Origin: Ecdyonurus torrentis | Taxonomy: Eukaryota; Arthropoda; Insecta; Ephemeroptera; Heptageniidae | Length of the DNA: 64,000 nt | Direction of reading: 5' to 3' | NCBI GenBank assembly: GCA_949318235.1 | Contig: OX439133.1 | Location: 32,161,752-32,225,751, forward strand | Part shown: in pieces, positions 26,546 to 37,800 of the stretch | Layout: every line of letters begins with the position of its first letter | Numbering within the stretch: the first letter of the stretch is position 1 | Position numbers and translations under genes: made by a program | Notes under the pieces: generated by a model | Database searches by the model: none | Told to the model about the DNA's origin: nothing | The model's input: only the letters and a program-made list of their open reading frames with translations

Positions 26546-26829
26546 TTAAGTGAGTAGGGTACCGACCTTATTATCTCAAAAACTAGAAGTGTTTTGGTTC
26601 TAAATTTGGTGTCATTATGTAGCTAAGGGTCACACCTAGCCGTGATAAAAAATTTCATGATGTTTGACCGTCCCAAAAAAAAAAAAGAGAAAAATTATTG
26701 AAATTAACATTGGGCCTTATAGGCTTAAAATGTCAAAAAAAAATCATATAAAATTAATTTGCACGGTGACCCCCCAAACGAGAAAAGTTTGAGTCTAATG
26801 GCCGACGTCGGTCTCCTCTACTCCTTTAA
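26546..26829 (+). mobile_element. MITE family E, copy 2 (complete)
   Basis: It is 284 bp, starts TTAAGTGAGTAGGGTACCGA and ends GTCTCCTCTACTCCTTTAA, with TTAA at both outer ends. The interior has AAACTAGAAGTGTTTTGG, GTGTCATTATGTAGCTAAGG and CATTGGGCCTTATAGGC. It defines the uninterrupted form of the element that FB1 entered at 862/863. Confidence 0.75.
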
Positions 26830-26876
26830 TGTGTTCTACAAATTTATATATTTTTTACATAATTATCTATACAATA

Positions 26877-27087
26877 GAGGTTATCGGTTTAGGGCGCGGG
26901 GAGACGCGGGGAAAGCTAAGGGTCCCCTAATTTAACACTACACTTATGGGGAAAAACACGTTTTTTGCAATTTTTGAGAAAACTACTCCTCCGATTTCGG
27001 AGAAATTTAAATGAGAAATACTTGACATACTATTACGTGTTTTAAGACATAGAAAAATTTTCAGAATTTTTTAAACCGATAACCTCC
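26877..27087 (+). mobile_element. MITE family B, copy 3 (complete)
   Basis: Inverted ends are GAGGTTATCGGTTTA and TAAACCGATAACCTC. The interior has GCGGGGAAAGCTAAGGGTCC and CTACTCCTCCGATTTCGGAG. Confidence 0.8.
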
Positions 27088-27157
27088 AATTTATTACCTT
27101 TTTAAAGATGGTAATAAATATGGATTGATTCTAAACATAACTAATAGTTATCTTTTA

Positions 27158-27404
27158 TTAAAGACGTAGAACACCTTGAACAAAAAACATGTCTAATATC
27201 CTAATATACCTAAATATCAACGTTGATTTGACCACAGTCATTGATTTCTAATTTATTTTCCGTTCATAAAATGACAGCTTCGGGTTTGTGACGTCGCAGC
27301 TCGCCTGTTTCTACGCGCGTGGACTATATAGTGAGCTGTGACGTCAATAGGTATGTTAGGATATTAGACACATGTTTTTTGTTCAAGGTTTTCTACGCCT
27401 TTAA
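27158..27404 (+). mobile_element. MITE family H, copy 2 (complete)
   Basis: It starts TTAAAGACGTAGAACACCTT and ends TTTTCTACGCCTTTAA, with TTAA at both ends. The inverted repeats extend over about 45 bp (TTGAACAAAAAACATGTCTAA and complement). The core contains GTGACGTCGCAGCTC and its partner GAGCTGTGACGTC. Confidence 0.8.
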
Positions 27405-28194
27405 TTTAATACATAATTGTATAATAATTTAAAAATAAAATTTAATACAACATGTATAAAAATATTATGAACCGACCGATTAGGCTATTTTGGTTGGATT
27501 TTGTTTTCATGATGGGTTAAAAAAAAAATAATAATAATAATAAAGTTGAATCTTATTATCTTTGTTTTTGTGACTTTCTAATTAAAATATTATTTTCATT
27601 AAATTCACTGTACGAACACGAACAGATAATATGAAAATAAAAAGATTTTTATAAACCTACTCAAATGTCCTGCATAATATACTATCATGATAATAATCAA
27701 TATATTTAATTTAATTTTGTTTAAAGATAAGAAGACGCGTTATTTTAACACAAATTAACATTTAATAATACATAAAATTTAGGTGAAATTTATTTTTTAT
27801 GTTAATTTTTAACAAAACCAATATTTAAAAATAATTTGGAACTAAGATATTTTTCACTTTAAATTAGTATAACATTAAAAATTGAAATCATTGCTGGAAT
27901 TTGCATTTTCCTATCAATGATTATATAATTATACTTCTTCATATTTATATTAAGTTTAATTTGTTACTGCAGTGTAGTTGAAATTAATAAAATGTATCCA
28001 TCGTTGATATAGTTTTGACTATCTTTATGACTAGAAATTAAATAAATTTTAACATTCAATGAATCAAATTATTATTTTTTTTTTTTTACTTAAGTATCGA
28101 AACGTTAAATTAATATATAATTTTAAAGTTACTATAATCAATATAGCATAATTATAAACAAAACTCATTTTAAATTTTTTTTAATATAAAATAT

Positions 28195-28526
28195 TTAAGG
28201 CGGGAAATCAGGTACTATTGAATTTGACTAAAAAGTTGCGAAAAAGTTACAAAGAAAGAAAAAAATGATTAAGGTACATTAAGATAAGGTATCTTCTAAA
28301 ATGTGACAATTTTGTGGAGTCAGTTATGATTTTTTAAAGGTTTAGTCCCATAAGAGCCCATGTTAATTTCGTTAGTTATTTTCTCTCTTATCTGAGGATC
28401 ATGATTCCTAAAATTTTTATCGTAAGTACCTGTTACTGTTAACTTTCAAATGGCATAATAAAGTTTGCAAGTTTTCTTTTTAGATTTTGAGAAACAAGCC
28501 ATATGAATACAACATACAACCCTTAA
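28195..28526 (+). mobile_element. MITE family D, copy 2
   Basis: It starts TTAAGGCGGGAAATCAGGTA and ends ACCCTTAA, with TTAA at 28195-28198 and 28523-28526. Confidence 0.75.
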
Positions 28527-28577
28527 ATGAAATAAAATTGGAAATTAAAATTCAGAAGCAGTCAACTGATCATTCTT

Positions 28578-29178
28578 TATAGGGTGTATGCATTTATGTT
28601 AAAGTCAACGCCATGTTGGATCACTCAGTTATTAGGCCACAAAGAAAAATGGCTCACTTTGGCAGTTTAAAAATAATAAGCAGTAATTGATGCTGTTAAT
28701 GGATTAAAATGGTTGAAATAGCACTCCAAAAATTGGTGCATTACTTTAGTTACGAATCCTAACTTATTTAAGATATACACTTTTAAGTTATTATGAGTAG
28801 CTAAAATAATGCAATTTAGAAAATTACTAAAAATAGCTAATTTAATGCGTTTTAAGTTTTTTAATGTTTTTTTTAAGTTATTTTAAGTTAAAATAACTAT
28901 TGTTAATAATTTGATCAAATGCATTATTTTAGATACTCATAATAACTTAAAAGTGATTATCTTAAATATATTAGAATTCATAACTAAAATAATGCACCAA
29001 TTTTTAGAGTGAGTATGTCAATTATGTGAGAAAAATAATAATAACCAAAAATAACCAATTTTCCAAAGAAAGTAGCCAAAAACGAAGCTTGTCCTATGCT
29101 GTGCAACGTTACTTATTAGTTATTACACCAGTATGGCGTCCAAGCGCATTAAATATGACGTGATGTGCATACACCCTA
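28578..29178 (-). mobile_element. MITE family A, copy 2, carrying a nested MITE (K)
   Basis: Ends are TATAGGGTGTATGCATTTAT and GTGCATACACCCTA. It is inverted relative to copy 1. It is about twice the usual length because element K sits inside it. Confidence 0.75.
28722..29011. mobile_element. Nested palindromic MITE K, 290 bp
   Basis: It begins CACTCCAAAAATTGGTGCAT and ends TGCACCAATTTTTAGAGTG. Inverted arms longer than 60 bp continue through TAACTTATTTAAGATA and complement. It interrupts family A copy 2. Confidence 0.75.
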
Positions 29179-29295
29179 CAATAAATAAAAATGTTGTTAA
29201 AAATAAACTATCATAATAATTAAGTATCCTTATTATTGTTAGAATGTTGAAAAATTATGTTTTAGTGATATTATATTTTTATAATTGCTAGCTTT

Positions 29296-29490
29296 GGAGG
29301 TTATCAGGGACGAAAAACTCTTCAATAGTTATATTTCTGAAAACACGTAACCATATCTCTCTAGTACTATTCATTTATAAATATATCCAGCCAAGGTGCA
29401 GTAGTTTTCTAAAATAATAATATAAAAAAATGAGGTTCCGCAAAGTTAAAGGTTAGGAAATAAGGGGACCCTTAGCTTTTCACTTGCGCT
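29296..29490 (-). mobile_element. MITE family B, copy 4 (diverged, minus strand)
   Basis: It runs from GGAGGTTATCAGGGACG through AAAACACGTAACCATAT to GGGGACCCTTAGCTTTTC and TGCGCTA. Its GCGCTA end is interrupted by the family A copy at 29491. Confidence 0.6.
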
Positions 29491-29795
29491 ATAGGGTGTA
29501 TGCGCATGACGTCATACTGATTGCGCTTCGACATCATACTGGAGCAATAGATAACGTTGCTCGCAGTATACAACAAACTTTTTTGGCTATTTTCTTTGGA
29601 TTAAAAATTAGTTATTATTATTTTTCTTTTTATCACATATTTGATAACCTTATTCAAACTATTAACAGTATTAATGCCCATAAAAATATTGTAAAGTATT
29701 TTTAAAGTGGTAAAATGTCTAATTTTCTCATAGCGGCCCATGTTATTTATAGTGCTTACATATGACGTTGACTTTAATATGATTGCAAACACCCC
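29489..29795 (+). mobile_element. MITE family A, copy 3
   Basis: It starts TATAGGGTGTATGCGCATGA and ends TGCAAACACCCCTA. It is a second case of family A landing beside or inside family B. Confidence 0.75.
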
Positions 29796-30140
29796 TATTG
29801 TGTAGTAAGATAATGCATGCGACAAATACAATATGTCAGCTGTAGTACTCAATTTAGTAATCTTTCAGTCTTTAACGGAAGCCTATTAGCCTTTGCTATT
29901 ATATATACCATTACAGTATTTCAGTTTATAAACTTTTGTTATAAAACACCCAAATATATCACGTAAATATATTATCACATCAAAAACTGAAATAACAATA
30001 TAAATATGTTATTATTAAAGCATAATTCCCTATATAACAATTCAAGTAAAATTGTATAAGAGTAGAACATCGATGTATCGATTACTTTCAAACAAAACTA
30101 ATACTGAGTGTAGTATACATCATCTGCACTAGCCCAGTTG

Positions 30141-30154
30141 GTAACCATAGCAAC
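30141..30154 (+). promoter_or_regulatory. RFX X-box upstream of exon 1
   Basis: GTAACCATAGCAAC fits the imperfect-palindrome X-box: half-sites GTAACC (GTNRCC) and AGCAAC (RGYAAC) with a 2-bp spacer. It lies 80 bp before the proposed ATG. RFX sites at this distance are known from ciliary gene promoters in nematodes, flies and vertebrates. Function here is inferred from sequence and position only. Confidence 0.5.
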
Positions 30155-30233
30155 GCTCTGGAGCGCAGCATCTTTTTGTGCTCCAGTCAAGCTATACCAA
30201 GATCATTGTGTTTTGAGTAGCACAACAGTGAAA

Positions 30234-30436
30234 ATGTCTCTCAAAATTCTCTGCGTACTACTCTTATTTATTTCGAATTCTTTATCATTACCACTAAGTA
30301 AAATTGCTGATAATTCAGATATTATTTTTCAAGGTCAAGTATTATCTAATTTTTCTCAAACTTCTGCTACTTTTTTATTACATAAGTTATATAAAGGTGC
30401 ACAATTTTTAATTAATGATGCTAATTACACGGAAAG
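30234..30436 (+). CDS. Exon 1 of a secreted or membrane protein gene (signal peptide)
   Basis: The ATG at 30234 has a favourable context (GTGAAAATG). The ORF is open upstream to 30138 but without another ATG, so this ATG is chosen. The first ~20 residues are a textbook signal peptide: Lys at 4, then hydrophobic ILCVLLLFISNSLSL. The mature part reads IADNSDIIFQGQVLS and ATFLLHKLYKGAQFL, then NDANYTER with an N-glycosylation sequon. The pattern of a strand with D-I-I-F-x-G-x-V, followed about 20 residues later by a strand ending YKG, recalls netrin-like/agrin NtA-type domains; that is a loose resemblance only. The exon ends AG|GTAAGC, a strong donor, after two bases of a codon. It could pair with exon 2 at 42734, whose phase fits. 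I do not recognise the gene. Its composition is AT-rich but it is the only stretch near here with a plausible protein. Confidence 0.65.
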
Positions 30437-30730
30437 GTAAGCAAATATTTTTTATTAATCTATTTAAACATTGCTTTATAGATATATGTAAGTTTTATTT
30501 TACATTTTGTAATATATTTTTAAAGTTATTTAACATAAAATATAATTATTATTATTTACATAATATTAAATTTTAATTTTAAAAAATATTACTTATAATT
30601 TTAATATAATATATTTAATAACTAATTATTATTATTTTTTATATTTTTTATTAAAGTTTATAATGTTTTAATAAAAAAATTATAAATATATTCCTAAATT
30701 ACATTACTTTGTTAGTAAAAGCTTTACATA

Positions 30731-33406
30731 TGAGGGGTTTCACGTCGACGGGACAACTACGGCACTGCAAACAAAAAATGTTCTCAGAAAAATCTGAAAA
30801 AAATGTGACAAGTACACACTAATGAGACATAGCACATGCTGAATTTTTTTAAAATTATTTTGATTATTGCCTGAGATACGGCAATTTAAAAATGGCGGAC
30901 CATTTTAAAAAGGAGCGCGAGGAGCCAACTTTGACGCCCCGTATTTTCTGTTGTATGAAACAAAATTTAATAATTTATTTTTTATTGTGTTTAGCATTAA
31001 GTCAAATAAATATAACTGTGCTTAAAATTTATTTAGAAATTGTTAAAGTATTTTTTAGAAATTTTTGAAAATATGTATTTTTTGCTAAAATTTGCACATT
31101 TGCATACCCCTTAAAAAATAGTAAAAAAAAATTTTTATTGCATTTTGCAATTTTAGCGGTTAGATAAACGTCTTATCTTCATCTTCTCACAAGAAAACAA
31201 AAATAAGTTTAAATTTGATTGTACAGTACTGGTCAATACAAATGCCTTTTTCCGAAAAGTGCCATTTTCGACCTTCAAAAAGTCCGTGTTACCGATAAAT
31301 TTTTAAATATAACAATATATGTTTGGAAAGCTTATACTTTGATTATTTAAATAAAAAAATAAAAAACCTGTGTATTGCGCTGCAAATATTTTTAACGATT
31401 TTTTTTGTAACTCGCTCCACGCGCTGGTTGCGCTCGGCGTACAGGCTCTTGCGCTGAGTAAATAAACACGCGCATCGTGTTATAACGTTGATATATTTAT
31501 TTCTATCACTGACACGATAATTATATTTAATTTTTCGTGATTCAATATTTATTTTAAAGCCATAGACCACATAAAACAACATGTGCTTTTTAATGAATAA
31601 ACATGAAATCGGATCTTCAAAACTGATGACTATTTTTACCAGAATGTTAATGTAGCTCTGCAATAGAGCGTGAAAAAATTACAATTTGCGTGAAAATTCA
31701 TGTTTATGACGTCAGAAACATTAAAAAATTAGTACAAAAATTTTGTGCGGGTTGCATAAATTGAATGGTGCAAGTTGATTAAAATTAACATAAATATATG
31801 ATAATGCATTTGTTTAAATGTTGATTATTTTATTATTAATGTTTGTAGTTTTGTCTCTGCATTAAAGCCTACTAAACCTATATTTTTGTGTTACTTGCTA
31901 TAATTAACTTCAAATATACATAATTACATTTTTATGTTTATATTATGTTAAGTTGATTTTATTGTACTCTTTACTCTTTGAATTTTTTACACAAAGAAAT
32001 GAACATTTTAGCTGTCATCTTAAATGAATTCTTTCTAATTGAAGGTGGTGGTATGGATGATAATATTTGAGTTAATGGAATAGACATTAAACACTGATTG
32101 TTATTACACAGATACACTCGATGTTAATTTAAAAATTATAATATGTTTTTTTACTTCAAAATTTCAACACAGAAATATTTTATTGTGATGCTGACCTATC
32201 ATAAAAAAAGTCAGTGTATTGTTTACTATACGCGCCAACATCTGTTTTGCACATGTAAGAACTATATATAGTAAGGTTACAAAAATTCGGATTGATTGAT
32301 ATACATGACGAAAATATAAAATTTTATTATTTATATTAAAACTTATAAGTCCCGTAGCAGTGATAAGAAAATTCAATTTATGCAACCCGAACAAAATTTT
32401 TGTACTAATTTTTGAATGTTTCTGACGTCATAAACATGAATTTTCACGCAAATTGCAATTTTTTCACGCTCTATTGCAGAGCTACATTAACATTCTGGTA
32501 AAAATAGTCATCAGTTTTGAAGATCCGATTTCATGTTTATTCATTAAAAAGCACATGTTGTTTTATGTGGTCTATGGCTTTAAAATAAATATTGAATCAC
32601 GAAAAATTAAATATAATTATCGTGTCAGTGATAGAAATAAATATATCAACGTTATAACACGATGCGCGTGTTTATTTACTCAGCGCAAGAGCCTGTACGC
32701 CGAGCGCAACCAGCGCGTGGAGCGAGTTACAAAAAAAATTGTTAAAAATATTTGCAGCGCAATACACAGGTTTTTTATTTTTTTATTTAAATAATCAAAG
32801 TATAAGCTTTCCAAACATATATTGTTATATTTAAAAATTTATCGGTAACACGGACTTTTTGAAGGTCGAAAATGGCACTTTTCGGAAAAAGGCATTTGTA
32901 TTGACCAGTACTGTACAATCAAATTTAAACTTATTTTTGTTTTCTTGTGAGAAGATGAAGATAAGACGTTTATCTAACCGCTAAAATTGCAAAATGCAAT
33001 AAAAATTTTTTTTTACTATTTTTTAAGGGGTATGCAAATGTGCAAATTTTAGCAAAAAATACATATTTTCAAAAATTTCTAAAAAATACTTTAACAATTT
33101 CTAAATAAATTTTAAGCACAGTTATATTTATTTGACTTAATGCTAAACACAATAAAAAATAAATTATTAAATTTTGTTTCATACAACAGAAAATACGGGG
33201 CGTCAAAGTTGGCTCCTCGCGCTCCTTTTTAAAATGGTCCGCCATTTTTAAATTGCCGTATCTCAGGCAATAATCAAAATAATTTTAAAAAAATTCAGCA
33301 TGTGCTATGTCTCATTAGTGTGTACTTGTCACATTTTTTTCAGATATTTCTGAGAACATTTTTTGTTTGCAGTGCCGTAGTTGTCCCGTGGACGTGAAAC
33401 CCCTCA
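30731..33406. mobile_element. FB2: 2.7-kb near-perfect palindromic element
   Basis: Arms of about 1.04 kb (30731-31770 and 32370-33406) are inverted copies with very few mismatches. The first mismatch is GTCGACGGG against GTCCACGGG near the tips. They surround a spacer of about 600 bp. Ends are TGAGGGGTTTCACGTC and complement, with TA on each side (30729-30730 and 33407-33408), fitting a TA target. Each arm encodes the same ~106-aa reading frame (31343-31663 minus, 32453-32794 plus). This follows from arm identity and is not evidence of a gene. Part of each arm (about 31560-31760 and 32370-32580) is closely similar to MITE family G. Arms this similar indicate recent insertion or gene conversion. 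Confidence 0.85.
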
Positions 33407-34618
33407 TATATTTCTCAGCCTATTCCATGAAGAATAGAAAGTATTACGATCTGATTGCCATTTAAATCTGAACCTGAACTCTTCAAATCATTGATTAGAA
33501 ATTTGTTATAATATGAAGCATTTAATGATATAGGTAGCTATGGTCATAGTCAATATTATTAATCAAAATGATAATGATGCAATTATTACGCTATTGAAAG
33601 GAAAATACAAAAAGAGCTCATTTTTATAGTAAAATACTATTAATACATGCACAGAAAAAATAAATTACTCAATATGCTGCAATTATTATAAAGTATAATA
33701 TATGATGCTGAATTAGAAAATTTTTGTATCATAAATAATTATGATAATATACAACATAGCATTAATGCTATAATGTAACGTTTAGTATATTATGCAGCGT
33801 AGCTTAAAAAACTATGTTATATTGAATGAATTGTGCTAAAAAAAAGTGATGGCGTAATTATTACGTATTTATTTTTGTTCGTATGCAAGTAAAAACTTTG
33901 AGATCTAAAAATAAAGATCATTATTTAATTATGATACTTTTGTGATGCAAAATAAATAATTATTCAAATTTTGTACTAGATGATTCTGTAAAAGTGTGGT
34001 ATTTCATAACACTGTATGCCTTTTTTTTTATTTTTAATATTATTAAGAGCTAAAGTGCAAAAAGAACTAAATTTCCAGCAAAAACTTTAAATTTTCTATT
34101 TCTATTGATATAGTAATGTTATATTAAAAAAACAACAAAATAACATAACATTAACGTGTTTAAAAAAGGGGCGTTTCCAGGGCGATAAAAAACTATCTTA
34201 AAAAGTTTTTACTGTCTTTACACGTTAAGTTTTTTTTTTTTTTTTTTTTTTTTCCTCTCTTCTTGGTAAGAAGTTTTTCATTATTAATAATAATAATAAA
34301 AAAAAAAACTTAAATACGATCCCGCGTAAGGCTACAGGATATGATGTATTTTTTACCGGAGAGAATAAGTAGTTTTTTTTATTATTTAATCTTAACATAT
34401 TATGTAACAGTGGATCTAGCATACGTAATATAAATTTCTATTTCATAATTGCACTAGTTTTCTCAAAAATCATTTTAAAAAGGATGGTCCGGTATTGCTT
34501 ATTATTATATAATAATAAAGAAATAGAGGTTCCCAGTTCTCTGCCTTATTCCTCTGTGCGCTTTGATTGATGGTTACATGTCACCACTGGTATCAAGACT
34601 ATTTGTTTTTTCCTCTCA

Positions 34619-34810
34619 TAGAAGTTATCAGTGAGGGGCACGGGAAAAGCAAGGGACCACAAATTTCAACTCTTTTCTATAGCGGGAACAAGTTTTTTTT
34701 TTTTTTTTTTTTTTATCTTCTGAAAATATATAAATGAAGGGATAATAGACACTTTTGTACGTATTTTAAGAAAATTTCAAGTTTTGGCACTGATAACTGA
34801 TAACCTCCAT
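34619..34810 (+). mobile_element. MITE family B, copy 5
   Basis: GAAGTTATCAGTGAGGGGCA at the left, GATAACCTCC at the right, and GTACGTATTTTAAGAAAAT inside. The central T run has grown to about 24. Confidence 0.6.
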
Positions 34811-35083
34811 TAGTGCTCAACTCAAACTCAATGCTTCTTACCGGCAGTGAAATAAAAAAAAAATAATAATAATGCCCTCGTATAAATTTTTATGGAATTC
34901 ATGCATAAATTTTCTCAAAAATGAAAAAATTATATATAATATAAAAAAAAAAGAGAGAGAACAAGCTTTCTTCCCATAGACGTAATGTTAAATAAGGGAT
35001 CCCGTGCCTTTTTCTAGTACGGTTCTGATTGTAATGAGCATTGGGGCATCAAAAAGTTCATTACTACATAAAAATATAACTTC

Positions 35084-35122
<39 letters not shown>

Positions 35123-36264
35123 CCTTATAACGTTATATTTTATTTTTGTATAAATGTTGCTATGAACTGCCTGGGTAAATAAAAATATTTCTGATTTCTA
35201 ATTAAATAGATTAAGACTAATTTTTATGCAACGTATACTCCAAAAAGTGTTCTGTTTTTGACAAATATTACATAACAAATAAAATGATTGATGATCGTTA
35301 TAACAATTAAAATATAGTACGTTTATTATATCGACAAGTCATGAATTATCATTGAAAGTACAAGTGATATAATTATACTCGATAAACTATTATTCAACTA
35401 AATGCTCCAGGCAATTCATATATATATATATATATAAAGGACATTATATTATATAGAATTAGAATGGGAACCATTATTATATTATACGTACTTTATAACA
35501 ATAATATACTAATAAACAATAGCTATAACATAATAATAAATAATTATTTGTATTGTTTTGGTTAAACAATAATAATACGTAATTATTTCATCAAAATTTT
35601 CATGTAGTTAACTCATCAGCAGAATACAAATACTATACTATACAAGTAGAATACTGTACTATATGGTGTTAATTCGTAATCGCACATGAATATTTTCTAT
35701 GTACATCTTTATAATTACGTTCTATAAGATATAAAAAGTCGGAGAATTTTCTAGATGAGTGTGATTTTTTCATTAATGCCATCATGTACATTTTTATTAA
35801 TTTTTGAACATCGGAGGTATTTTTAATTATTTTTTTAATAATAACAACATAATAGGCTATATATACAGTATATAAAAAAAAACTTCCTGCCAGCCAATAC
35901 TAAATTACATAATTAGTAGTTCTATGAAATGAAATTCAAAGTCGTTAGGAAGTGCAAAATATATCAATTTTTAAATAATTAAATTAGTAACAAAAATAAT
36001 TAATAAGAATACTAATAGTTACTAATAAAATAATTAGTAAAACTGTTGTGAAAAAACTCACTAACAAGTACATGTTAAATAATAAAAATATAGATCAATA
36101 CCTGCAATATTTTAAGAATGTTCAATATTTCTTTAGATAATTTTTTGTTTAACCAAAAGCTGCCGTTTCAAATGGATCTGTGGGCGATGATGCAAACTAA
36201 ATCTCTCCTGTCTTTAGGTTATTTATTTATTTATTTATTTATTTTTTTTTTTTTTATTTTTTTT

Positions 36265-36360
36265 TTTTTGAGCGTACTACTGCACTGATTCCTGAAAATT
36301 TTAAATGATATATTGGATCTGTGGCATACTATAACGTGTTTTAAGCCAATAACCTTTTTT
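36265..36360 (+). mobile_element. MITE family B fragment
   Basis: The right half only: CTACTGCACTGATTCCTGAA, CATACTATAACGTGTTTTAA, AATAACC. A TTTA/T-rich run lies to its left. Confidence 0.5.
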
Positions 36361-37485
36361 CTTTCATTTGTTTTAATTTTCATCGCCAGTAAGAAGCATT
36401 ACGCCTAAGAAAGGAGAGGTTTTTAAGCCTCAGCTTTGATTTTTCATTACTTTTTTTATATTTATATTTAACGTATTTTTTAGGAGCATTTTATTATAAC
36501 TTTTAAGTTATGACGTGTTATTAAATTTGATGTTCGCGAGTCTTAAAAATTTAAACATTTGTGTGTTGTTGGTATTTTTTTTTCCTACATAAAATGCGCA
36601 TTGTATTTGAATAACCATAGTTGATCGTCATTTTAGTAGCAGAAAAGAGTGTTTACGAACAGCATTATTGTCATTTTAATGACATAGAAATTAGGTACTT
36701 AACTTTTGAAATTCAATGCTACTAGCCTTCTAACTGCAACCCTTAAATCAGTAACATGTTTACATATGGTATACGTTTCGTATACGTTTCAAAGAATGTT
36801 TCTCCCTTTTTCAGACTTGAAAAATGTGTTCTTCATAATACAATTCCCCCCGCGCATGGAAAGTGGACGTGGCTCTTATTTTAATAAATTGTCATAAAAT
36901 TCTCAAACCACCACTTTATTTAGCTACAAGCCCAGTAGGGTGTCAAATCTCAATCCTTCTACAGCCTTCGATTGTGCTGCATTATAAATAATCTTCTAAT
37001 ACATACAAATTTATTAATTTCATAATTTCTATTTAGATTATTAAGTACTTGTCTCTGACCAGTCTAACGAATATTAGAATTATATTTCTTTCCATAATTT
37101 CAGATTTATATTCTACATATAACTGTGTAGCAGAAGAAAATTATAAATAACTTATAAATTTAAAAATACTTATACAGTACAAAAAATTATATAATAATAA
37201 TAATAAATAAAAACCTAATATGTATAAATATATAAATTTAAATTTAAATAAAAAATCAATTATAATTTAAATAAAAAAATTTATAAATAATAGTAAAAAA
37301 TATTATTAAACTAATTTATTTGATATTAAAATTATTTTATAATAATTTGTTTTCTTTGCTATTGAATATTTTGCTTCATTAAATTTTAAATGCTGTCCCT
37401 TATCTCCTGTTAAGTTTTTAGTCATTTATCATTTATATAAGTTACTCGTATCATTTACCTATGATAGAAATGTCAGAACCTTTGA

Positions 37486-37800
37486 CCATGAGCTAAGAGA
37501 GAGAAAACTTAGTTCGTTCTGTAAACTAGACTTAAATATTGAGGCAGCTTCTCTATGTTTTTCCTTTGTTAAGAACACCTGAGCATGACGACATTACCTG
37601 TTTACGACGTTTATGTGCACGATGGAGCATTGTTATTCTTTCGCTTAGACCTTTAAAAGGTCTAAACGAAGGAATAACAATGCTCCTTCATGCACATAAA
37701 CGTCGTAAACAGGTAATGTCGTCATGATCCTAGGTGTTCATAAAAAAGTAAAAACATAGAAGCTGGCTCAATAAAAGCTGGACCTGATAAAATTAAAGGA
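37486..37800. mobile_element. Palindromic MITE family C with a ~210-bp near-perfect hairpin
   Basis: From about 37545 to 37757 the sequence folds on itself around CCTTTAAAAGG (37650-37660). The arms include ATGACGACATTACCTGTTTA, ACGACGTTTATGTGCA and GGAGCATTGTTATTC, each with its complement. A diverged relative sits inside family B copy 8 (about 44400-44735). Confidence 0.75.

Noticed and set aside
31343..32794. Identical ~106-aa ORFs on both arms of FB2
   Set aside because: Identity follows from arm identity. The stretch overlaps non-coding MITE G sequence, and no domain is visible.
37539..37727. 62-aa ORF in the hairpin
   Set aside because: It reads through a near-perfect palindrome, so the second half is dictated by the first; no protein features.
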